Of a DNA stretch of 36,041 nt, positions 21,711-32,645 are shown piece after piece; the stretch's first letter is position 1, and every line of letters starts with the position of its first letter. The stretch is from Pilatotrama ljubarskyi (Eukaryota > Basidiomycota > Agaricomycetes > Polyporales > Polyporaceae). A program made the position numbers and the translations under genes. The stretch lies in NCBI GenBank assembly GCA_022385805.1, contig MU277804.1:1-36041 (forward strand), written 5' to 3'. Below the pieces are notes generated by a model that saw only the letters and a program-made list of their open reading frames with translations, ran no database searches and was not told the origin of the DNA.

Positions 21711-22673
21711 GCGGTCGACCCCCTTAGCGAGTACGACTAGGTGCGGGGGCTGTGGGGGTAAGCACAAGCAGCGATTGTGACTGTGAGGGAGCCAGCTGAG
21801 ACGCCTGGCAGATTCCATCGACATCACAGAGGACGATGGCTCAGCCACTAGCCACGATAGCGCGAACATGGTACGTCCCTCCGGCCCTTTGTAGCGATTA
21901 CGGTGTGCAGCTCACCATGACTGGGAGCAGGATTGACCAGCGGAAACTTCCGCCGAGCCTTGAGGCGCCCCGCCTTAGCGATATGTCCACGAGCTGCTTT
22001 GCTCTTGTCATCAGGATCGGGGTTCCTGAGGCCTTGTGTTAGTGTTTGATAACATTGATACCAAATTGCAAGCCGCCTCGACGTATGCCACATAGCGTGC
22101 CTTCGTTTGAGTCTCCGGCGCCTGCCCCATCCGCTCACGACAGATAGAGAACAATGTCGTTCTCACGCTGGGACTAGTGTTGTACTCCGTCTGCGCATGT
22201 CTACAACGTACCACAAAGATACATATGTTGACAGCTTGCAGCACTGCCTGGCGCGTCATCATAGCCGCACAGATATTCTTCCATTCACGTTGCAGGACCG
22301 CTCACGGGAAGGAACAGTTACTAGGATCCTGTGCAATGCAACTGAACGGGCCCTGCTATGTTGCCTCGAGCGGTCAGAACAATGCTGACGCGGGCCTCTG
22401 TCGTACCATCCACCACTTTCATGGCTCAGAGGTATCGTCTACGGTGCTGCATAGCAACACGGTCACCTACCACGCACCGAGAGGCCACGACTGTAGAGCA
22501 AATCATCCCTGCCCGCCGTGGTGCAACATAGCGCGACAGCGGGATTTCAGCTCGGAAGAGGAGACGAGTGAACGTAATAGCCTGTTGACATGCAGAGACC
22601 GTCGAGAATGAGCACTTCAATTGAACCCCAGCACGCAGCCATACTATACATCGCATGAAGACGGGTATCCCTA
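21711..22673. other. Convergent intergenic region E/MVD1, no gene supported
   Basis: This 963-nt stretch has overlapping frames (22177-22611 +, 22011-22262 -) without domain-like content. It could hold extra exons of E or decayed coding DNA. I cannot build a gene model here. Confidence 0.3.
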
Positions 22674-23983
22674 TTATACCGTCTTCGGGAGACCATCCTG
22701 GCCCAAGAGGGACTCCTCAGCTCCCAGGGTTCTGGGGCCGTCCCCGACACGAGTGTGAATGAGCTTCTTCACGGCGCCGGCCTCGAATGGCTTCGCGACA
22801 GCTTCGTTGAAGCCCTGCACGACCGTGCCCTGCACACTCTGTCCCTGGAAGAGTGCGAATGGATCCTTGAAGGGCTCCACCTGAGGGAAGTACTTCACGA
22901 TGAGCTCCACGATCTCCTTGATGTTCTCCTTGGGGGCGTAGATGACCGCGTTCGGTCCCGCGTCATACGTGTATGCCGCCTTCAGCTTCCCGCCGTTCGC
23001 AACTGAGACACGGTTGTACTCGACGATCAGCGCGATAATGGCGCGCGAAACGTCGTTCATATAGAAGATCGGGGGGTCCGTGTCGAGCGCGACAGCGTGG
23101 AACTGGTTGGAGTCCTGCATCGTGACGCGCGCGAAGGTGTCGAAGTCGCGTGCCAAGATCGCCTCCGAGATCACGCGCATGCGCTCTGGCACGACGTGCT
23201 TGATGCGGTGCTGGAGGAGCGTGGACGTCTCGACGGTGCGCTGCATGCCGGACGTGGACGAGGTGCCTTTCTTGTCGTCGCTCACGACGCAGATGAGCGC
23301 GTGGATATCGGGCCAGTGCTCGCGGGGTGCGACCTGGACCGCGTACGAGTCGGAGCCGTCGGGCTTCTCGCCCATCTGCCACGCGACGAAGCCGCCGAAG
23401 AGCGAACGACACGCAGAGCCGGAGCCTTGTCGAGCGATGAGGGAGAGACGCGACGGGTCCGTCGGCAGCTGATACAGTGCAGCTAGGGATGCGACGAGAG
23501 CAGCGAAGCCGGACGCTGAGGAGGCAAGTCCGGCCGCAGTCGGGAAGTTGTTGCGCGAGCAAATGTGCACGGGGTATCCAGAGATCTATAGCGCGTTAGA
23601 TGCAATCATCATGTTTATACGTGCGAGAGGTGTGCGTACTTTGGGCAAGCTGGTGTCCTTCTCCTCTAATTGCCTCCTGAGAGCCCTCATCTCCTTGATG
23701 CACGTAGCCAGTCTGCCGCCTTCCTTGATCTCTTCTTCCTCTCCATTGAGCCAGAGTCTGTCCTTCTTGAACGAGGGGTCCGCTCGCGAGGTCGTCGTAG
23801 ACCGCAGATGATCTTGATCGAGCGTGACAGAGAGAGAGGAGTTGGTAGGAAGAATGAGCTTGGTATCGCGCTTGCCCCAGTATCTGCGTTGGGTCAGTCG
23901 AGCTCGCCGTCAGCAGACTGCGATACGGACTTTATGCAGGCGATGTTGACCGGGGCAGAGGCTGTTGCTTGGTATACGCTCAT
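22674..23983 (-). CDS. MVD1: Diphosphomevalonate decarboxylase
   Basis: Converts mevalonate 5-diphosphate to isopentenyl diphosphate with ATP, the last step of the mevalonate pathway feeding ergosterol and terpenoids; a cytosolic homodimer in relatives. Exons on the minus strand are 23983-23931, 23883-23640 and 23585-22674 (402 aa, the usual fungal length). The protein starts MSVYQATASAPVNIA. K18 lies in IKYWGKRD (active-site region). The GHMP ATP-binding motif PTAAGLASSASG is present. The catalytic Asp is D307 in YTYDAGPNA. The first intron (47 nt, GTCCGT donor) splits the K18 codon. It is divergent from CCR4, with 604 nt between the starts. No lesion is seen. The gene is also known as ERG19 in yeast. 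Confidence 0.95.
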
Positions 23984-24587
23984 GCTGGCTAGCTAAGGAG
24001 GTCGATGTCGGAGAGGAGGAGGACAGAGAGCGTTAAGTAGCGCAGACAAGGCCATTGCACGATGTCTTCAGATCTGAAATCGTACGGCGGCGCGTATAGA
24101 TGGATTTCCTTTCCGGGCGACCGGAGATCAATCTAATCAACGCTGGGCGCTCCAGCACCGAGTCGGATTGCAGGACGGACGGCAGATGGCTCGGGCGTGT
24201 ACACGAGCGTCCCAGCAGGAGCGGAAGCAGGTTGTGACCGGTGCGATTTGTCGAGGGTCTCCGTGCTCTCCGCTTGCATTTTTCTCAGTCAGCACGGAGT
24301 ATTTTCACGGTGGAAGTAGGCAAGGGCCGAGGGAGAGACTCGGTGGCGCGGGAGGATCTGCCATAAACGGAGCGGAAAGGGCTGCTTAGTCATCCGAGGG
24401 CGTCTGCGATAGCTGTGCTCGTCATCCCCGACAGCGACAAACACTCCACGCTCGCTGTTCTTCACGACGCCCACGACCATCCAGACGACTTCTCCTTCTC
24501 TCCCTCTGTTCATAGTCGTTCCCTCTCCCTCCTTCCTCCGACTGCACCCCGCAATCTTTCAGAGTGGCGACTCTCACCGCCAATGCC
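23984..24587. promoter_or_regulatory. Divergent intergenic region MVD1/CCR4
   Basis: 604 nt between two housekeeping genes on opposite strands. The side next to CCR4 is rich in C/T (CCTTCTCTCCCTC), typical of fungal 5' leaders. No clear TATA box is seen on either side. No coding frame is supported. Confidence 0.4.
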
Positions 24588-24756
24588 ATGTACTATCCTC
24601 AACAGTCCCCGGGCATTGCCCACAAACTCCCCACCCACCAGCATCCAGGTCAGGTCCACGACCAATCGCCATGGGCAAGACACCCAGCGTACGGCCCAGC
24701 GAACGGCGCGCAGCCACCGACCTCCCCCGCCTACCCGCTGTTCGCCCATGCGAACG
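24588..24756 (+). CDS. CCR4: CCR4 5' exon fragment, cut by the assembly gap
   Basis: Starts at ATG 24588 (MYYPQQSP) and encodes a Pro/His/Gln-rich low-complexity N-terminus ending at FAHAN. It stops at the first N at 24757. The last 108 nt (24649-24756) recur at 27127-27234 with one difference (A at 24661, G at 27139), which would change Asp to Gly. Counting 169 nt here plus 221 nt from 27235 to 27455 gives 390 nt, an exact number of codons, so this fragment continues in frame at 27235. It is therefore the missing start of the CCR4 gene at 27.2-29.6 kb. Confidence 0.85.
24649..24756 (+). repeat. Left copy of a 108-nt direct repeat
   Basis: Matches 27127-27234 with a single mismatch. It is CCR4 exon 1 sequence in both copies. 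The left copy abuts the run of Ns; the right copy abuts chloride-channel sequence. Confidence 0.95.
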
Positions 24757-24791
24757 NNNNNNNNNNNNNNNNNNNNNNNNNNNNNNNNNNN
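24757..24791. other. Assembly gap (35 Ns)
   Basis: A run of 35 undetermined bases. It separates the CCR4 start from a low-complexity repeat block, so the join across it is not supported by sequence. Confidence 0.99.
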
Positions 24792-25500
24792 TGTTAGGAC
24801 TGTGCGGGCTCGGGAACTCCGGAGTTCCGGACTCGGAGTCGGAGTGCGGACTAGGGAAGTCCGGGGTAACGGAGCGGAGTTGGTCCGGGGTGAAGCGAAC
24901 GAAGTCCGGAGTGGAGAGAACAAGGTCCGGAGTTCGGAGTACGCACGAGGGAGGACTTCTGCGAGGCTATTGGCAACGCACGGGTTCACGACGGAGTGTC
25001 CTCAATTTAGAGGCGGACGGAGATGGCGGAGTACGGAGTACGGGGGTTCGGACTAGGTCTTCGGAAAGGAGGATTGGGAAGAACGGAGGCGAGACAGAGA
25101 CAAGGGTTCAGGATCGGACGGGGTTCGGAGTTCGGAGGTCGGAGGTCGGACAAGGAGTTCAGGAAACGGAATATGAATACGAGATATCCGAACTGAGTAG
25201 CTAGTACATTCCGGAGCGGTATAAATAGATACGGGCTTATTGTCTTTGAGTACAATAAGGAGGTACGGAATAGGAAGGAGTAAGAGCGGAGTACAAAGTA
25301 ATCGAGGAAAGACAATAACCTAATTGTTAAGAACGAACATGAGGCTAATGGCGTGATCTGAGACATCTGATGGACCGGAGTTGAGTCCGGAGTAAGGAGT
25401 ACGGAATACGGAGATAGGAGTACAAGTCCGGAGTAAGTCCGGAGTACGGAACTCGGAGTTGAGATCCGGAGGTCCGGACTTCGAGTTCGAGCACGGCGCG
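24792..25500 (+). repeat. Purine-rich degenerate repeats of TCCGGAGT/CGGAGTACGG type
   Basis: Dense imperfect repeats of short units such as TCCGGAGT, CGGAGTTCGG and CGGAGTACGG, strongly biased to G and A on the plus strand. They are clustered at 24,800-24,950, 25,010-25,150 and 25,370-25,490. Between clusters the bias weakens. The repeats are not in strict register, so this is not a simple microsatellite. Frames crossing it are compositional. It lies directly beside the gap and upstream of the chloride-channel fragment. Confidence 0.75.
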
Positions 25501-25569
25501 TAACACCAGCACCATGATCTAAGAAGACCAAGCAGGGATGACGACTTTAACCGGTTGAAGTACGTTCAG

Positions 25570-27127
25570 TAACTACCCTCCGACTGTGCCCAGCGTTGAC
25601 GCAGCTGTCAGACGTTATGAGGACTTCACCACTATTGGTAGCCCCTGGTGAGATGTTTACTGATGAAGATGCTTACTGCAATGCCTAGACTGGATACAAG
25701 ACTCTATCATCGAGCGCAACAGGCGACTTCGAGCAGCGCGGAGACAGTCTATACCCTACAGAGGTCCTCGAGGAGAAGTCACCCTTGCCTGGCTCTGGTC
25801 GCGGTTGCAGGCTATTGCATACGCTGGACAGAGTTGGTTCATTGTTACACTTGTCGGTAAGTCTCCAGTCAATTGCATCCGTTCTGCTGCGGTGTTTCTG
25901 AACGCGTGTAGGCATCGGCATTGGTTTCAATGCTGCTATCATCTCCATTGTGACCGAATGGCTCTCGGACATCAAGATGGGATACTGCTCAGCCGGTTGG
26001 TGGCTCAACCAGCAGTTCTGCTGCTGGGAGATTGAAGGAGGCGACGAGGACATATGTGAAGACTGGCACCAATGGAGCGACATGATGCTCGCGCGGTGGT
26101 TCATCTACGTGCTGTTCGCTGTAAGTCTCTTGTGTCCGGTTATCATGTCGTCCTGACGAGCTGTATTCTCGACAGGCTCTCTTCTCGTTCGTCGCTGCGC
26201 ATCTTGTGCGGTCGCTGGCCAAGTATGCTGCAGGCTCAGGCATATCCGAGATCAAGTGTATTCTCGCAGGCTTCGTCATGAAGGGCTTCCTCGGATTCTG
26301 GACATTCTTCATCAAGAGCGTCACCTTGGTACGCACTCCCTCTCTGCCCACTGCTCTATCACTCAGTGTTTGTGTAGCCACTGGTCATTGCCTCTGGGCT
26401 GTCTGTGGGGAAAGAGGGTCCCTCCGTGCACGTCGCATGCTGCATTGGGAATTTGGTAGCCAGCATGTTCAAACGGTTCTCGCGCAGTCAAGGTATGCAA
26501 GGTCCAAACGATGCAGGCTTCTGTAGCTGACGCAACATACGTCTAGTGAAGATGAGAGAGATATTAACAGCTTCCAGCGCTGCAGGCGTGGCAGTTGCCT
26601 TTGGCTCTCCTATTGGAGGGGTGCTGTTCTCCATCGAGGTAGGGCGTGTCTCGACTCAATTGTGCTCGGCCTACCTCACGTCGCTTGTGTGCAGGAAATG
26701 AGCAGCGTGTTCAGTATCAAGACCATGTGGAGGAGCTTCTTCTGTGCGCTTGTCGCAACGGTGACCCTATCAGTGAGTTCGATCTGAATACCTCGGCGAG
26801 GATATCCCACTCATATTTCTTGCAGGCCATGAACCCGTATCGAAGCGGGAAACTCGTGCTGTTCCAAGTCACCTACGACAGGGACTGGCACTTCTTCGAG
26901 ATCATATTCTTCATCATATTGGGTATATTCGGTGTCAGTGGATGTCCTTCTCAGTGCTACGAGCTGTCACTGAAGAGTCTCTGCAGGGTATGTACGGCGC
27001 CTTCGTCGTCAAGTTCAATCTGCAGGTTGCAGAGTTCCGTCGCCGATATTTGGGCAAACACGCCATTGCCGAAGCCGTCACATTGGCTGTGATTACAGCA
27101 ATGATCGGCTGGTTCAACCACTTCATG
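25570..27127 (+). CDS. CLC-family chloride channel/transporter, N-terminal half only (GEF1-like)
   Basis: Chloride channel or Cl-/H+ exchanger of intracellular membranes. Recognised exons: 25570-25637, 25689-25856, 25912-26120, 26176-26328, 26378-26492, 26547-26638, 26695-26772, 26826-26933 and 26987-27127, about 377 aa. Diagnostic motifs are TIDWI near the N-terminus, GSGISEIK (selectivity filter), GKEGPSVH with the gating Glu, and [13 protein letters not shown]. Several membrane helices are evident. The first exon (or exons) with the start codon was not found: an in-frame stop lies upstream of the acceptor at 25569. After NHFM at 27126 the sequence switches abruptly to CCR4 exon 1, so the third selectivity motif, the last helices and the CBS domains are absent. 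Family proteins are about 750-800 aa. The gene is either truncated by a chimeric contig or a true fragment. Confidence 0.85.
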
Positions 27128-27234
27128 TCAGGTCCACGGCCAATCGCCATGGGCAAGACACCCAGCGTACGGCCCAGCGAACGGCGCGCAGCCACCGACC
27201 TCCCCCGCCTACCCGCTGTTCGCCCATGCGAACG
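27127..27234 (+). repeat. Right copy of the 108-nt direct repeat
   Basis: Second copy of CCR4 exon 1 sequence (see 24649-24756), one mismatch at 27139. It begins exactly where chloride-channel homology stops and runs without interruption into the rest of CCR4 exon 1. Confidence 0.95.
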
Positions 27235-29643
27235 GTACAATGACTGCGATGCAGCACCATCCTCATCAACACATCCCCGGTCCCCTTGCACATCATCACC
27301 ACCAGAACTCCCTTACACACGCACACTTCCCCTCCCCACCGAATGGCAACGCTTTGCAAGGTCCGCACGGCGCGTTAGGACAGAACGGTTCCCCTGGGAC
27401 AATAGCGACTCAGATGATCACTCCGCATTGGCAGCAGCAGTTGTTGAAGTGTGAGGTATGTCTTTCCATCTATGCATCGCCGCTGTGTTTGGGCATCGTG
27501 CAACGCCCATGCATTGTGTCTAACCGAGCGGTCGGGCGATGCCATTCGAGTGTTGCACCATCGCCCGTATTCGCGGTGTCGCTACCTCCAGTGCTCATCT
27601 CATGGTTCTCATACTACCTGTCCCGTCTTTTAGATGATACGTGCGTCCAGATCTCCGCACCACCGAGCAAGAGCGAGCGCCATGGCGGCCCGTACGGTTC
27701 ATAAAGCAGCCATACCGATCCAGAATCCAAACGCGATCAAGCCGCCGGAGACGAATGGCATCACCAACGATGGAGAGGGCTCTCCTTCGTCCAAGTCACA
27801 GGCACCCTCCGACGCTTCTCCCACTCGTGCGAGTGCAGCAGCTGATCATCCCTCCGCTACTGTGGCCCCTGTTGCGGAAGCCGCCCGTCCGTATTCGCTT
27901 GCACGTCCAGGGAATACATGGCAATCGTTGGATATGGGTGGCGTCGGCATCAAGAACATCCCGAAGACGTCCGGACTCTTCGCCTTCACATTCCTCACAA
28001 CGCTCTACCTCAACCACAATGCGCTCCAAAGCATCCCACCGGAGATATCGAAACTTCGCCACCTGGAGTTACTCGATCTCTCTGGGAACGCTCTCATGAG
28101 CATTCCTCCGGAACTGGGCATGCTGACGTCGCTGAAGGAGCTGTACCTCTTCGACAACCAGCTCACCACACTTCCCCCTCAGTTGGGTACCCTACACCAA
28201 TTGCAGACACTCGGGATCGAGGGCAACCCGATCGAGCCGTCGCTGAAGCTCATGGTTCAGAAGGACGGCACCCCCGCCCTCGTATCGTACCTGCGCGATT
28301 CCTGTCCCATCCCTACGCCCCCACCCGATCGTCAGTGGAAGCACCTAATCGGTCCGGCCGAGCGGGAAGCCATGGCCGCTGATCCCACCACAGAGACGTT
28401 CTCCGTCCTGTGCTACAACATCCTTTGCGAGCGGTGCGCGACGGAGAGGCTCTATGGCTACACACCTTCCTGGGCCTTGCGGTGGGATTACCGCAAAGAG
28501 CTGATCCTGACCGAGATCGTGAACCATAACGCGGACTTCGTCTGCCTGCAAGAGGTGGATAACGCCCAGTACGAGGAGTACTTCTCCAAGACCCTGGCGG
28601 ACCATGACTACGAGGGCGTTTACTGGCCGAAGTCCCGCTATAAGATGATGAGCGAGAGCGAACGGCGGCTGGTCGATGGGTGTGCTATCTTCTACAAGGC
28701 GTCCAAGTAAGTCCCTTCATCTGACGCTGCAGCAATCTGACTTACTGATCGGGCGTAGGTATACACTCGTGGAGAAGCACCTGATCGAGTACAGCGCCGT
28801 GGCGATGCAGCGACCAGACTTCAAGAAGACCGATGACATGTTCAACCGTGTCCTGGGCAAGGATCACATTGCGGTCGTTGCTCTCATGGAAAACAAGGAG
28901 ACAGGGTCGCGTCTCATCGTCGCCAACACGCATCTCCACTGGGATCCGCTCTTCTGCGACGTGAAGCTGGTTCAAACAGCGCTCCTCGTTGAGGAGGTCG
29001 AGAAGATCGCTCACAACTTCGCGCGGTACCCTCCACGTCTGCACCCAATGCCGTCTTCAGCCGCTGGCTCCGGGAGCACGCCCAACGCCGGCGAGAACAA
29101 CGCATCATCCCGCCCTCCTCCAGTCTACACCGACGGGTACAAGATCCCCGTCATTATTTGTGGAGACTTTAACTCCGTGCCGGAGAGTGGTGTGTACGAG
29201 TTCCTCTCGGCCGGCTCGATCCCGCCGGACCACGAGGACTTCCTCTCCCACCTGTATGGCAAGTACACGTCGGAGGGCCTGCGCCACCGCCTGGGCTTGA
29301 AGAGCGCATATGCTGGTGCAGGGGAGCTCCCATTGACCAACTATACGCCCAGCTTCAAGGGGCACATAGACTACATCTGGTACTCCTCGGCGAACCTCTC
29401 CGTTAACTCCATCCTTGGTGCGGTCGATCCCTCCTATTTGGACAAGGCAGTCGGGTTCCCAAATGCCCACTTCCCCTCAGAGTACGTCGTGCATGTCATA
29501 TTCTGCGGAGGTAATGCTGATGAGGTATGTGCGTGCGCAGCCATTTGTCCATCGTTTCCGAGTTCCGCGTCCGTCCGCCGCGGGAACCTCAGCCGGCACG
29601 CCCGCCGCCCGTCTTTCCCGAATCCTCGCGAGCGCATACATAG
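27235..29643 (+). CDS. CCR4: CCR4 deadenylase, catalytic subunit of CCR4-NOT (main part)
   Basis: Poly(A)-specific 3'-5' exonuclease that shortens mRNA tails in the CCR4-NOT complex. Exons here: 27235-27455 (rest of exon 1), 27634-28706, 28759-29481 and 29541-29643. With the fragment at 24588-24756 the protein is 762 aa and fully in frame. Order of parts: a His/Gln/Pro-rich N-terminus, leucine-rich repeats (LTTLYLNHNAL, LELLDLSGNAL, LKELYLFDNQL, LQTLGIEGNPI) that bind the NOT1 scaffold in relatives, then an endonuclease/exonuclease/phosphatase domain. Catalytic motifs are intact: CYNILCE, LQEVD, NTHLHWDP, ICGDFNS and FPSDH. The last, including the catalytic Asp-His, is created by splicing of the final 59-nt intron. 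The C-terminus is Pro/Arg-rich (RPPREPQPARPPP). Confidence 0.95.
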
Positions 29644-30322
29644 GGTTACATGGTTGTCCATATGTCGTCCGGTGTATCGCTACTATCCACCCTCCTCTCT
29701 CTGTCCATATTCTCTCCATATATTTCATTCTTGTAAATATTCCTGCGCTCATGCGACAGCACGGCGGCAGCAGCGATCCCCTTCTTCACCTGGAGTCACA
29801 CAGCCTTTGCCCTTGTGCATTCTTCGCGTTCACTTCCCCTTCTACTGTGTCTCGGCGGTCCGTTCGGACTTTTGGCGTGTGTTTGTGTTATTTTATCTTT
29901 GCGTTTCGTTGTTTCCTTCTTTTCGCGCTTCGTCGACTCCACTCGCCCCTTCGCCCTCCTCGCCTCTCCTCTCGTCGTATCCGATCGTCTGCTTGCTTTC
30001 TCGTACTGGTACTACATACTCTGTCGCGTTCAACCACCCTGCAAACTGTAGCATGTGCGTGTACGGCTGTCTTGTTCAATATAAATTTCTTCCAAATCTC
30101 AATTCGTAACGAGTCAGGCATCCAACTAACATGCGAAAGTCAGAGCGATCGCTCGCCCATTAGATGAGAAAGTGTGATCGTACATGACATCCTCAGGTAG
30201 GTATATAGAGCACTTGTAGGGACAACACAGCGATAGCAGGAGCGACGAGAGCAAGTATATCCAAAGAACGCATGAACAGGGTCGGTGTCGGCTTGGAGAA
30301 GTGGCCCCGACGCATGGAGCCA
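29644..30322. other. Convergent spacer CCR4/K5 with the CCR4 3' UTR
   Basis: T/C-rich sequence follows the CCR4 stop (for example CTTGTAAATATTCC near 29,735 and TTCAATATAAATTTC near 30,077), suitable for 3'-end formation. The overlapping frames on both strands show no domain-like content. Confidence 0.4.
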
Positions 30323-31688
30323 TCAGGGAGGCGTGGGTATCGCAGGCTTGCGGGTAAGGATGTACTCGGTGGTCCGGTAGACATGGCGTATGGTCCTGAA
30401 GAAACCCACGATACTGGAGTCCTTCTTATGGACGACGCGGGAGCGCAGCTTGCGCTCGCCGAGAGAGGCGCGCAGCTTGTCGAAGCGCTCGACGACCTCG
30501 TCTATCGTCGGGCGTTTCGCGGGATCGTCTTGGACCATGTCCCCGACTAAGTCACGCATGAAGGCGAATGCGGCGCTTTTCTGCTCTTCTCTGTCAGGAA
30601 GCAGAGTAACGGGTAGAAATGAAAAACGTACCTCGACAAAATGCTCTCTGACGAGATTGCCGAGGTAGTAAATATCGGTAGGGAAGGGGTCCTGCGGGTC
30701 GTTGGAGTGCTGAAACTCCGGTACTGTCTTGACACCTCCCCATATTGGAGGTTCGCGGGGCTCTGTACAGTCGGTGGAGTACCTCCGCGAGATCCCGAAG
30801 TCGATGAAGTAGTACTTGACAGGGTGTCTCGTTCTCGTCGACGTTTTCACTTTCCGACGTCCATCGTAGCTTAGATGTGGGAGAAGAGGATGATACGGCT
30901 CGGAGACAAGCCCGGTGGGATCCATCATAACGTTCGCTCTCATGATGTCGCTGGGGGCGCGCATAAGACAAGAATATTGAAGTTCATATTAGAGGAACAC
31001 TCGCCGATGCGCAACACGATGCTGGTGCATGAACTGCATGCCCTGCAAGACTGAGATTTAGCCCTACCCGGGTGGTTATCTTATGGAGCCGGTGTACACC
31101 TCGTACCTCGAAAAGCTGCCTGAAGCATTCAACAGCTTCTCCAACGGTGTCGAAGCGAGGATGATTGAAGACGTGGAGGCAAGGCATGACGAGGATTATG
31201 ACATCTTCGTCGTGAGGCGATCGTAATGCCTCATGTATAGGCACACAATGATTGCGCGGATCAGCTTTGAGAGGCTCGGTTGAGAAAAGCTCAGATATTT
31301 CCGCCTCGTACGGGTGCTCAGACTGCGCGACCCGTTTTAGGATTACGATGCCGCCGTCGGAGAGCCTCATGGCATCCATGACCTGGGTGTACTGCGCTAA
31401 ACGAATGAGCTGGATATAGTAGTCATGCAATATGATCAGACGTACGAAAGACGTGAGGCCATCTTCGCATTCCTCGGGGTCGCGGTTTGTACCTTCCCAA
31501 GAAGGAACCCAGTCAGGCCGATAGCGTGGGCGGAGCAAGTATCCCCGCTCTTCAAGCCATTTCTGGTGGTCCCTCCAGAACCTCTCTTCAGGGTCCAAGC
31601 CGCCTTCCTCGAGAGGCGCAGGCAGATCGAGGCGAATCAGCCGCTTGGCAGCGGGTTCCGCTTCTATCGCATGAGCGGAAGCCGACAT
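30323..31688 (-). CDS. Protein-kinase-like protein K5
   Basis: Kinase-family paralogue. Exons on the minus strand: 31688-31446, 31391-31107, 31042-31005, 30950-30632 and 30580-30323 (380 aa). Exons 2, 3 and 5 are 285, 38 and 258 nt as in K1-K3; exon 4 is 319 nt, one codon shorter. The signature is ERFWRDHQKWL and RPRYRPDW. The beta-3 Lys is in VILKR and the alpha-C Glu in HPYE. The catalytic loop is HRDIMRAN: Asp and Asn kept, Met where Lys is usual. DFG is in YFIDFGISRRYS, then VPEF, TDIYYLG and KRPT. The tail is EYILTRKPAIP. The third intron starts GC (GCGAGT) and ends CAG. The start at 31688 fits the family N-terminus; in-frame upstream ATGs give unlike sequence. It is head-to-head with partner-like F. 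Confidence 0.83.
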
Positions 31689-32645
31689 GCGTTGCCTCAA
31701 CACGTTTGCAGGCAGGCTGCCGGTGGACGGGCACCTTGTACACGAGTGACAAGGTATGCTCCATAGGTAGACGCTCAGACAACAAAGGATGTCCGGCATT
31801 TGCCGGTCGTGCGAAAGGATGTCTGTCCATCGCTCTAAGCTTTCGACCACACTCAGTGACATGCTGCTACTACCAGCAACGCCTGCGAAGTGCCCATTCG
31901 CTACAGCAACAATCATCACCCATTTCGCCCACGACAAAATGCATGCGGGAGTCATCTGAGATACGCATATCTCGTGTCGCTCCTTACTATTGTTTCCTTG
32001 CTGCGGAACGGAAGCTAGGACGCCTGTCCGCGAGAGCGAAAGGCATTCGTAGCCTAAGTTTCTGGGGATGGGATAGGTGACTTACCGAAGGCTTAATCGC
32101 TCCTGATATGTTTTCGTATGTTGTCGTCTGCTTACAGCCCTTTTACAGCCGTGAGAATGGTATTGCTTACGCTGTGGATGCAGGTCGAAATCACGAATTG
32201 ACGCCGTCCGCTGCCTGCCAGGCAGCGGGGTGTTTCGACCGATCACCGCTGACACCGGACAGCGGGTCATTGGCAACATTGAGAAACAACGTCGGATTCG
32301 AGGCATTTCCTCTAGAAGTATCATCTGAGGGCTTCCTTATCACCTTCATAGGTAGACGTTTACGTTCTCGTAGGTGAGCTAAGCGATGTTCTTGTCGGTC
32401 CCTTCGAGTTCAACAACCTCACCATGACTACGCCAACCCGGTAACCACCCTTGTACCCTGACGGTGCGTCTCCCTTCCTAGCCGAGAATGAACGTATCAC
32501 TGATGCATAGCTGTCTTGAAGAGGGTCTGGACGCCGTAAGTATATATAGGACACCGGAATTGTGGCGTTGCCCATCTCCCATCGCTAAAACGCACTCAGT
32601 CAAGTTGGAGTCGCTGGCCCTTACCACGGTCCTAACTTCTCAGCA
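31689..32645. promoter_or_regulatory. Shared intergenic region of pair K5/F
   Basis: 957 nt between divergent genes. TATATATA at 32541-32548 is a good TATA box for F, about 100 nt before its ATG. No match to the 15- or 19-nt blocks of the left array was noticed. No gene is supported. Confidence 0.45.

Noticed and set aside
22177..22611. 144-aa plus-strand frame between E and MVD1
   Set aside because: No motif, no similarity to neighbours, and frequent rare-looking codons; coding status not supported.
23080..23486. Two plus-strand frames of about 130 aa opposite MVD1
   Set aside because: Antisense shadows of the conserved MVD1 exon 3.
24792..25500. CRISPR array or telomeric repeat
   Set aside because: The units are short, irregular and without spacers, and do not match TTAGGG-type telomere repeats.
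24757..27234. A transposon insertion into CCR4 with a 108-nt target-site duplication
   Set aside because: There are no terminal repeats, transposase or integrase, the duplication is far too long, and the insert is ordinary gene sequence beside a gap.
26942..27454. A 170-aa frame fusing chloride-channel sequence to CCR4 sequence
   Set aside because: The CCR4 part is read out of its real frame, so this is a product of the chimeric junction, not a fusion protein.
27634..28710. ATG at 27634 as the CCR4 start
   Set aside because: It is the first codon after a splice acceptor (TTTTAG); the exon upstream ends in frame at LLKCE and the real ATG is at 24588.
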